From positions 10,840,412 through 10,904,411 of the forward strand of contig CM043965.1 in NCBI GenBank assembly GCA_014529385.2: DNA of 64,000 bases. Direction: 5' to 3'. The translations under genes and the position numbers were made by a program. The stretch's first letter is position 1. Each line of letters starts with the position of its first letter. Under the pieces are notes generated by a model, which saw only the letters and a program-made list of their open reading frames with translations, did no database searches and was not told where the DNA came from. Positions 55,496 through 64,000 of this stretch are shown piece after piece. The stretch comes from Adiantum capillus-veneris. Its lineage: Eukaryota > Streptophyta > Polypodiopsida > Polypodiales > Pteridaceae.

Positions 55496-55559
55496 ACTGA
55501 GCACACTATGAGAAAACCCAAAATGAACTCAGCTGTATGTACATAGTTTTATTCCTAGC

Positions 55560-56425
55560 ATATGAGAAGCTTGCTTAGGTTGGTTGCTCAACCCCCTCCA
55601 TTAGAACATGATGCACTGCTGGCACCAATTCCTTTTAAAAATAGAGCTTGAGACGCACACCATTGACCATGTTCTTGAGAAAGAGACCATCCATCGTCAT
55701 CAATGTGTAGGTACCATTGGAAAAATCTTGATGGACCTTATAAGGCCCTGTCCACTTCTTTTTAAATTTCTTCTAAAAGGTGAAGTTGAGATAGCTTTTG
55801 TACTTCATCACTAGATCACCCTTTTCTTGAAAATGGGTTGAACTTTGCCACTCTTTTCTCCCAATGCTTCACATAGAAATCCACTGCCGCCTCACGATCC
55901 ATCTTCAAAGTTTCAAGACTCGTAATCTTGTCCTGCAAAACATCTTGATGAGCTTTATCAATCCGCCACAAACCTTTGAGCGCCCCTAATTGCACATGTA
56001 CGGGCATTACTGCTTCCTTGCCATAGACCAACTCATAAGGGAGTAAAGTTGGTAGCCACCTTGTACAAAGTCCTGTAAGCCCACAAACATTTGTCAAGGT
56101 TAGATCCCCACTCTTCAACCTACTGGTAGATGTACTTAGTAAGCATCTTGACTATCTGTCCATTGACACTTTCCACCAAACCATTGCACTGTGGATGGTA
56201 TGGAGATGAAAATCGATGTTGAATACCCAACTTTTTTACTAGTGCATGCACCAAATTACTTCTGAATCCTTGTCCTCGATCAGATATAAGCACCCAAGGT
56301 ACTCCAAAATAGTAGCATATGCAATAAAAAAGAAACGGGACAACAATATGAGCATTTACCTCTTTTATCGCCTTAGCCTCAACCCACTTGGTGATGTAGT
56401 CTATTGTTTTAGGGCGAAAATACTC
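55560..56425 (-). pseudogene. Gypsy integrase of element K, host of insertions I and J
   Basis: The minus strand from 56410 reads a core with IDYITKWVEAKAIKEVNAHI (first Asp), VLISDRGQGFRSNLV (second Asp) and HRFSSPYHPQCNGLVESVNG (Glu), so the D,D,E triad is traceable. It continues with TLLPYELVYGKEAVMPVHV (56118-55816 frame), KWTGPYKVHQDFSNGTYTLM and VNGVRLKLYF. The KWVEA and ELVYGKEAVMP wording is typical of Athila/Tat-type plant gypsy integrases. Frame breaks at about 56120 and a stop near 55775 show decay. J cut it on the right (TCCCC at 56424-56428 is the likely duplication) and I on the left. Confidence 0.82.
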
Positions 56426-56428
56426 CCC

Positions 56429-57328
56429 TGTTCATGCTCACAAGCACGACACAGACAACATACTTATCATCTGATGACACGACTAACTCGTAGGTGCACA
56501 GAGGCAATCTCGTTAGCTTGTCAGGCTGAGACCAATCTACACATACACACTTCTATGATGCATCAATCACTAACCCTTGTAGAATGCAACCCACTGTATC
56601 CCTAAACGCTCACAACACCATTTACACCTCATATGAACTCGGAATCGCATCAAAATTACTAGGCACCATCCTCTCAATAGGATATACTTACCTATAAGTC
56701 TAATCTCACCAGTTTTGAACCCTAGTTATCACAATTACAGTCGCCATAGACTCACAGGTGATAATCCAAAAGTGGGCGAAACCTAAGTTTATGAGTATCT
56801 ATGTGTAGCTAATCTCTTTCTCATTCCATAAAGCACTTGATTGTTGAAAACAGACACTGTTTGTGCTACTTACAAGCAAAACAAGCTCGAGGAAGGATCG
56901 ATCGCGAACAGCTCGAAAATGTGAATGCGTGGCGTGGGCGCGTAGCTCTCGGAGAGGCTACCGCGATGGTGTGGTCACGTTGTGAATCCGGTGAGGGAGA
57001 AGCGTGTAGCGAAGAGGATAAGACACACTATCTCTCTCTCTCTCTCTCTCAGACTCGTACGACACATGATTAATATTCAAATGTTGTTTAAAAAATGGTT
57101 CTAAGGTGGCTTTTATACTTTAGTCACCTTAGCTCAAAAATGTACATGGGATTCTCTTCCTCATAATTACAAAGTGGGAACAAATCTGGGTCCTGACTGA
57201 CTGATTAATCTTTACATAACCCAGACAAGTGGATCAAAATGATAAGACATCTTTGACATAAAAATGGGAATTTGATAGGCTTTACAAGGTGGGCTCATTA
57301 CAACAGTTGGACAAGTTGGGCTCCAACA
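56429..57328 (-). repeat. 3' LTR of element J
   Basis: 900 bp, from TGTTCATGCTCACAAGC to GGGCTCCAACA. CGCCATAGACTCA at 56742-56754 sits at the place where the I LTR carries its palindrome half-site, and resembles a half-site of J's own palindrome. A (CT)n run is at about 57031-57049. Confidence 0.87.
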
Positions 57329-57340
57329 CTCCCCCCCTCC
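57329..57340 (-). promoter_or_regulatory. Polypurine tract of element J
   Basis: CTCCCCCCCTCC on the plus strand, directly next to the LTR as in element I. Confidence 0.88.
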
Positions 57341-57376
57341 TAATTCATGTCTACCACGACATGATCGTCTTTGTCT

Positions 57377-60300
57377 TCAGTGTCGATGTCTTCCTTCTTG
57401 GTTGATTTGATGTGGAAACGCATCATATCGCATAGACTCGCTTGCCATTAATGGGCCAAAAATTTTAGATTTGTACATGAAGAAGCCTGTGTAAAATTCT
57501 TCTTCGAATGTTTGGAGATGGTAGCTTGGCAGAAACATTAGCCGTCTGAAGTAGGCATACAACACTGGCTCTGTAGGTGGCCCACTTAGATCATATGACA
57601 GCTCTGAGATGCTTCTTTCTGTATTCATGTACTCTGAAGTCCAGCTTTCTGAGAACACTGTGAGACAGGCCAAAAAGGTTCGAGCTATTTTGCATAGCAT
57701 CTTGCAGGATAGGTCGGGAGAGCCTCCGAATTCTGCGATGGCTCCCTGAAGGGTTTTCACCATGTAAGAACCGGATATTCTCTCTTCCTCTACAGGCCCT
57801 GGCAATACTGGATAATTCAGCCATGTAGGATTTCTGCTTTGTAGTGCTTTATGTTGGCTGTAAGTGTAAGTTCGGGGCGTTGGGCAAAAATTCCTATCAT
57901 TCCTCAGCTCAGGCGGTGCATTGACTAAGTGGATTAGGTTATTAAGGTGATCCGAAAGCCATTGATGCCTCCACTTTGGCTGGATGTCTACTATCCTGTT
58001 TTGCTGTTCCCGATCCTGTAATTCTCCTTCAAACACTGGCACTTGTTCTTCCTTTGCGAGCTGGCGTTGATGTGTCAGAGTTTCGTATTTCAGCAGAGCA
58101 TAGGGTAACATAGGGGCGTTCCATTCTTCCCGTAGCTCTGCTGGCTGCTGTCTTGCCTGATCTGGAGAGCCCTTGTAGCATCTCCTTCTCTAGTTGCATG
58201 GCCTTGTACCACATCATCTCTGATTGCTTTTCCATTTGTTCGGCAAGCTTCTGCTCTTCAAATTTTGTGACTGAATCTTCGTCTATTTCTTGGTATTTCG
58301 ATCCAGTTTGATCAGTCCGTGTATCTGGGGCCTCATGATCATCTGATTCTTCCTCGTAGTCATCTTCACCCCCATATATTTCTGCGAGTCCAGCCAAATC
58401 CGTGGTTGCTTGCTCCAGGTGCACTCGTACCTGTCCTTGGTGTTGCCTTGCAGTTTGAAGACTTGCAATTTGCGCAGCCATTGTTCTATTATTGATTTGG
58501 AGAGCTTGAAATTCCATGTCGTTTTGAGTTGCAGACTCCTCTAACTCTTTTACCCTGATGTGCAAATTTTCATTTTCCTCCCTGAGGGACTTGGAAACAA
58601 TGCTTTCTATTTCATTGTCATGAGCTATCCTTGTTGCTGTTCACTTTGTAAGTCCAAAATTTGCCTTTGTAATTGATCCTCTGCTCTAAGCGCACTTTCG
58701 GCTATCATTAAGCGCTGTTTTCTTTCCAACTCCAGCTCTCTCTTCAGTGCAGCCACTTGTTCTTGCGGTTGGACCACCGGTGTTGTTGGTAGCCACGTTT
58801 TTTGTTTCTTTGCTTGTTCGATTTCCATTGCTTGTATATCTGTTACTGCTCTCAAATCCTTAACTTCAATTTGTAAGTCATTGATTACGACTTGCAAATT
58901 TTGACTGTCTCCAGGGCATCTTGCTTTTCTTTTTCCAACCTTTGGATGTGTTCATCTCTGTCACTGACATCTTCAAGAAATACATTGATTGTATCTTCAC
59001 AAATGGCATTGAAATTTTCAGACTCCTGTAAATTTGCCTTGAGGAGGTTTACTCTGCTTTTGAGACCCAAGATCTCAGCATCTCTGATGCTGATGAGTTT
59101 TAGGGTGTCATCTCTTTGCTCCTGCAGCTTCAAAACTTCTTGATGGGTTTTTTCTAACTTCGTTTTGTTGGACTTGTTCTGATCGGCCAACCACTGACTG
59201 TGCAGTCTTGTTCGGTTTAGTAGGGTCTCCATTGACTGTAAATCCACATCTATAGTAGCTTCCAACTCAATTTCTTGAGAGGATGAAGCTTTTTCTTTTG
59301 TCTGATCCACCTCTTTTTGCTTGCCTTTATCAATGTGTGATATGGTTCCAGTGTTTTGGGTGACCATCTGTTCTTTCTTCTTCTTCTTCATTGGGTGGTG
59401 TATGAACCCTCTCATCACGATGTGAGCTTTCTGAATGCGAAGGAGAGTCAGCAGGTGGGGTTGATTGCCTCTCACTTGTCTCTGGCCTTGGAGATGGAGG
59501 TGGTGTTTCTTGATCTCGTGAAGTTGGCCTTAACCGATCTCTCAAGGTTTGGAGATCCTCCTCTTCTAGTAGCAATTCTGGTTCATCCATAGCATTCCTT
59601 TCTTGGATGTACCTCTCGAACCAGTCCAACTCAAAAGCTGGGTTGTGTTTATTCTTTGTTCTCAATGTGTAAGTGCTACTAGAAGGTTTCCAAGTGGCGC
59701 CTACATCGCCTCGTAGAGATCTCTCGAGAACAAAGCCTTTTAGCATTCTTTGCATTTTTGCTACCTTCTGCAATTTGGTGTTGTTCTCCATTTCCGCTTT
59801 CTGCTTCTTTAGTCGCACATCTTCTTCTTCATTTTTTCTTTCTTCTTCCATCTTTTCTTGTGTTCTGGTTACTCTTTCCAGCCTGCGTCCTCCAATGGTG
59901 TTAATAGAGACCGGTACTCGCCTTTGTGATCTGTCTTCGATATTCTCTCTTAACACCAGCCAGTCGTTTTGATGAGGAGCAGGTGGCAGCTGATCTGCCG
60001 CGCCTATGGCCTGGTATATTATTCTGGTGAGGACTTCTCCTCCTGCAATGTAATTTGGCTTGTCCTGCCGTAGCTTTGTCACTTCTTCAAACAGATATGA
60101 TGCGTGATCTATATAGAACTCATGTGTCATTCCCATAGCCCACGTCAGTGTAGTTGAGATGCTCCCGTGTGGTGTAGTGTATCTAAGCGGTCTCTTGCTG
60201 TAGCTCAACAAACACTGATTGTATATCTGTGTCAGTTCTCTTACTTCCGGGTTTGCTATGAGTTCGAAAGAAGGCAGTTTGGACCTTTGCAGGTAGACTG

Positions 60301-60784
60301 TGAGGTTCTTCCTTCTTTCTCTCATGTTGGCTCCCTGATCAGACAATTTCAATGCCTCTTTGATGATTTCCTTGGTGATCTGAATCTCCATCACCTCATT
60401 ATCCATGCCTGCCACCCTGCAAGTTCCATCTTCTTGGATAGTTTCAATTAGGTGTTGTACCCTCTTGAAATCTATCCCCACTGGTGGTAGTGAGACAAAG
60501 TTCCACAAGCCAACTTTTTTCAGCCATGACCTTTGCGGTGATCTTTTCAGGTAATTTTCTGTCTCCTTGGGTATCATCACTGTATCCACTAAATTTCCTT
60601 TGTCATCCACATATGAACCTTGATAGATTTGAAAGGCTGCTGCATGTTGCACGTCTGTAGGTATACACGTGGCCGCCGCTGGCTTTAGTGAATTGGGTAG
60701 AAGTGCATAGGGTATTGCACCTTCCGTTGCCAGGTTCTTGCCTTTTCTTTTTCCCGGAGAAGCATCCATGGATCCTGTATTCAC
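57377..60784 (-). pseudogene. Accessory frame of element J: N-domain, coiled coil, C-domain
   Basis: Five overlapping stretches on the minus strand (60784-59330, 59475-58885, 58897-58625, 58565-58029, 58111-57377) form one coding region of about 1130 codons broken by small frameshifts. One break falls in a GAA-repeat run near 59390. The N-part (about 320 residues) has RSPQRSWLKKVGLWNFVSLP, DGTCRVAGMDNEVMEIQIT and PNYIAGGEVLTRIIYQAIGA. Its layout recalls the plant transposon protein domain found in Athila-type accessory genes, but similarity is weak. The middle is heptad-like and Glu/Gln/Leu-rich (DEHIQRLEKEKQDALETV). The C-part is compact and aromatic (TYTYSQHKALQSRNPTWLNY, LYAYFRRLMFLPSYHL). 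There are no gag, protease, RT or integrase motifs and no clear membrane segment. It occupies the env-like position, next to the 3' LTR. Confidence 0.65.
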
Positions 60785-61066
60785 AAATAACGGTTAATGT
60801 TCAAACATAGTACTTCTCTTCTAAATTGATTACCACTTAATCATGCATCTAGATGAGCCTTCTTAATCCCAAGATGCGTTAACGTAAAATGTTAGCAGAT
60901 AGACAAGCTCTTTCATTGTCCGACTCTGACGGCTTCAAATTAATGTGGTTGTTGAAGGAGAACAAGTCCAAATGTCTTGAAATTTTGTGTGGTGTATGTG
61001 CATAGGACATGTAAGGTCACCCTATAGTTACAAACTGAAAATCAGCTCATTTGTAATTTCTGCCCA

Positions 61067-61808
61067 GTCTATCGCTATAGACTGGCCATCTTTTGACAAG
61101 GGTCATAATTTCCACTTGTGACTCCACCAGTTGGTTTCTCATGTCTTGCACATGATCTGATCCCATTTCCACAACAAATGAGTGTGAAGTGATCCCTTTT
61201 TGGATCAACTTCCACTTTTCCAGATTCCTTCCAAGGAGATGTTGGTCTATCTCCTTCATTTTGTGTTGTTTTGGGCTCAAACTTAGTGGGTAGTCCTCTT
61301 GCATCATGTTGACGCCGACTGTTGATTCCAATTTTTGATAAGATGGCCCTGTATCACTCTCCTAAGTCTATCGCGATAGACTGGGACTTAGTGTCATTTT
61401 GTCATATTTTGGCTCTGTGATCATCTGTCTGCCGTCTCCTAGTTGATGTAAGGTTGCTTGACCTCTCATATGTGAATTTTAACTGTCTGCCCTTGAGATG
61501 CCCTGTTCTGACTTTGAGTTGCTGTCAAGTCTATCTTGGATTGCCATATGAGTCCATATTGTCACCAAATTTGGTGTACTGCCTCCATATGCTTCCTAAA
61601 GTCTATCTTGTGAAAATTTTGAAAAGCCTTCCCCCCAAAGATAAAAATAGCAAGTCTATCGCGATAGACTCAGTTACTTGGCCAAGAGAAAGCAATTTTG
61701 CACTTTGATTTGATATTTGTGGTCATTATTCCTTGTTAGTACCCCTCATGAAGTCAAAATCAAAACTTTACTTGTCTAAGTGTAATAGCAAGTCTATCGC
61801 GATAGACT
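61067..61808. repeat. Palindrome array of element J
   Basis: The 18-base perfect palindrome AGTCTATCGCGATAGACT occurs at 61365-61382, 61653-61670 and 61791-61808. A one-base variant (CTATAG instead of CGATAG) lies at 61067-61084. Half copies AGTCTATC lie at 61528-61535 and 61600-61607. The array ends about 280 bases before the accessory frame start. The sequence differs from the I palindrome but has the same CGCG centre and CTA/TAG flanks. Confidence 0.9.
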
Positions 61809-63560
61809 GAGCAGGTAGTCATTTTTACAAGTTTTTTGATGTTAGTTGACCACAATGGTGTTAGTAGGCTCTCCTAGACACACACATCAAGTTTTCATCA
61901 ATTAGAAGAGTGTACTCCCTGTTTGCAGCACTTAGCTGGTTCTGGAGTCGGAGTAGACCACTTAGGTGATGGTCGCCGTTCCTTTTGGTCATTGTACGAC
62001 TCCGGCTGTCTTTCATTTCCTTTTGACCTTTCGTCAAAGCAGTCGGTTGTTGTTTTGGTGTTTACATCACCAAAAACTACCATTTGGACATCTTTCTGGC
62101 CTGTTGCTGGCATTTGCCCTAGTGGAAGAGCTTTTTCTTGAGTGGACACATTCCAACTCGTAGTTGACCTCTTATGGATGTATCCTGTCAAATTTGGTGT
62201 CATTTGGTCACTTGGTCGGCCCGTTAGAGTATCGTGACGCTTTGCGCAGTTTTCGTCAGATAGGGACTTTAGGCTCCGTTTTGACGAACTTTTTCATGGT
62301 CCAACCATTCAGTTGGTTTGTCGAGGTTATTGGCTTGTTGCCTATGAGTTTTGGCTCATTTCCGATCACTTTGGTTCAGCTGCCCTTCTGTAGGTCCTTT
62401 GAAATTAGGGTTTTCTGGGCGGCTTCCTTCCCACTTCCCGAGGTCATAGGCTTGATCCCTAAGCTATAGGCATTGTGCCTTTCAATTTTGGTTCCATTTG
62501 GTGGCCTCTAGGTCTTCCTAACAACCGGTCTACAGTATGTGTGCACAAGTTGTGATGGTGGTGCTGGCGAGGTTTTGCGACTAACTGAAGTAAACAACAC
62601 TTAGAGTCAGTGTTGACGAGCATACCTCTCATATCCGATGTTGATCTGGTGACCGTGCGTGATGGACGAGCTCCTGGAAGTCTCAACTGCTGTAGGGAGC
62701 TCTCTCTCTCACAATGGAAAATGACTCAAATGAGAGATTTCTAGCCTAGCCTCTCTATATGTAATTGAGACTCCGACACAAAATTTTCCCATCTTTTACC
62801 TGTGGCCATAACTTTTTGCGAGATGCGGTTTAGGCTCGCAAATTTCTTGATTTGGACCTCGGTTGCTCCAGTTCTACAATTTTTGCAGATTTCTTCTGTT
62901 GTTGGAGGTCTCGTCATGACGGTGGTCATTTTTGCCCTGTCACCTTTGCAGTCCTTATTTTTTCTGTGTCTTCTTTACCTTGCTTTGATCAGGCGTCTCT
63001 TTTGTTGTGTTTCCATCTGGATTATGGATTTTTTTCTATATTTTTTGCTAGTAAATGGCTAAAATAAAGCAAATAAATCCCAAAATAACCCGAAAACGGC
63101 AATTCTAACCTATAAAAATACCAATGAAAAGCAAAACACTTTGTAGCTGACTTTTCTCTCGTCTATGTACATTCTCACTCTTAATCGTCAACCTTGGCCT
63201 ATTTTTTGCTGTTTTTCGACGTTTTTTGGCCAGATTTGATTCTCTTTATAGTATTTACACATCCCTAGGGGCTCATATATAATCATTTGGTCCCTAATTC
63301 TGATTAATTACGAGGGCATATTCTTTTTCCTAAAATCACACAATAAAACGCAAAAATGGTTGAAAAATTAATCACAAACATTGCCCTCTAATATATGACT
63401 TGAGTCCGCATTTGGAATGCCTCCCCTCTCCTAGTTGGAGTCCTCTCGGACGACAGGGTATCGTCAAGGGTATGTGCTGTGCATGGGCTTGAACTCGTGC
63501 TAATGCAGGCCTTGTAATGTAGCCCTATATGCATGTACAGTCAATGCATTTAGAAAAAAT
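61809..63560 (-). other. Interior of element J, no gene recognised
   Basis: Only short frames. One at 62203-61898 is hydrophilic and unassigned. The part from about 63010 to 63560 is homologous to the non-coding 3' interior of I. Confidence 0.5.
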
Positions 63561-63976
63561 TTATGCGGTGTAAGAGGAAGGTATAAGCGATTTGCTTATT
63601 GGCATTTTTTGTTGAGGTTTCCTGTTGTAGCCTGAGTTGGCTGGCAGATTTTCTTTACAAGAAGAAGTTGTAAATCTGCCGCTCTTTGTTTGATTGTTTT
63701 CCACGGTTTTTGAATTGACATATGTGTCTCCTTTGAAGTCGATATTGTTGTATATTTTGTTGCATGTTCTTGTGGAACATTCTTTCTTTTCCATTGGAGG
63801 ACTTTGGTCGTACAGGTCCTTGCACTTGTTGTTGTGGATTCTGTTTGTTTTCTCGTGCTGGTTGTATGATTTGGCTTGGCATTTACAGTTGTAGACAATT
63901 GTTCGGTGGTCTTCTTTGGCATCCATACTGGTGTTGTTGGCACGTTCTGAATTGGTAATTTTGGCCGCCATACCAA
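63561..63976 (-). CDS. W-x-P-K coding region of element J (partial)
   Basis: The minus-strand frame 63976-63596 starts MVWRPKLPIQNVPTTPVWMP and is very basic, rich in Thr, Lys and Gln, with later QWKRK and KPWKT segments. It corresponds in place and composition to the post-UGA tail of the I Gag-Pro (47461-46907), including the distance to the shared non-coding block. A second overlapping frame (63971-63561) is open too, so the true reading is uncertain. The upstream part is outside the window. Confidence 0.5.
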
Positions 63977-64000
63977 TATAGTCCGTTGCGTATTCGAATG

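Larger units (their letters stand above)
56429..64000 (-). mobile_element. LTR retrotransposon J, related to I (3' part)
   Basis: A minus-strand element whose 3' LTR is at 56429-57328 and which runs past the right edge. From the edge leftwards: W-x-P-K coding (63976-63561), a block homologous to the 3' interior of I (about 63600-63010), unassigned sequence, a palindrome array (61808-61067), a long accessory frame (60784-57377), a polypurine tract and the LTR. LTR text such as TTAGCTTGTCAGGCTGAGACCA is shared with I. Gag-Pro and any pol of J are outside the window. Confidence 0.87.

Overview
This window is plant nuclear DNA from a large, repeat-swollen genome. It holds one recognisable host gene and about a dozen LTR retrotransposons, many nested in one another. 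The host gene is the 5' half of AUG2, augmin complex subunit 2, on the minus strand: three exons at 20090-19953, 19808-19674 and 18689-18585. No later exon is visible before the window's left edge, so intron 3 is at least 18.58 kb and is filled with retrotransposons. Giant TE-filled introns fit a gymnosperm or fern-like genome, but the species cannot be settled from this sequence.

Layout. 1-18584 (AUG2 intron 3): a chromovirus-type Ty3/gypsy element A (5298-17196) is split by a small copia element X (6195-8887, TSD GATGA) and by a young chromovirus B (10247-14940, TSD AAAGC). Its 5' side is cut by minus-strand gypsy element D (1234-5297), which is itself cut by chromovirus C (3' end at 1-1233). 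18585-20090: AUG2 exons. 21398-22390: an old relative of X. 23525-36021: gypsy element F with about 1.77-kb LTRs, whose 5' LTR is split by the short-LTR copia element G (24201-28126, TSD GTAAG). 36022-44233: eroded copia and gypsy fragments.

44234-64000: element I (44234-55495, minus, TSD ACTGA, tRNA-Asp-type primer site) and its relative J (from 56429 past the right edge) both sit inside an older gypsy integrase gene (K). I has an intact 1384-codon Gag-Pro frame and no pol. The frame continues past a single UGA into a tail of repeated W-x-P-K motifs. J carries a long non-gag/pol accessory frame with a coiled-coil centre next to its 3' LTR.

Most notable signal. I and J each carry a dispersed array of long perfect palindromes with a CGCG centre, upstream of a long reading frame. 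The palindromes differ between the two elements (arm AGACATCCTACG in I, arm AGTCTATCG in J). Each element's LTR holds, at the matching place, a half-site of its own palindrome. This looks like an element-specific binding-site system in which LTR and internal array co-evolve, and I could not assign it to any known retrotransposon feature.

All coordinates, repeats and divergence figures were worked out by eye.
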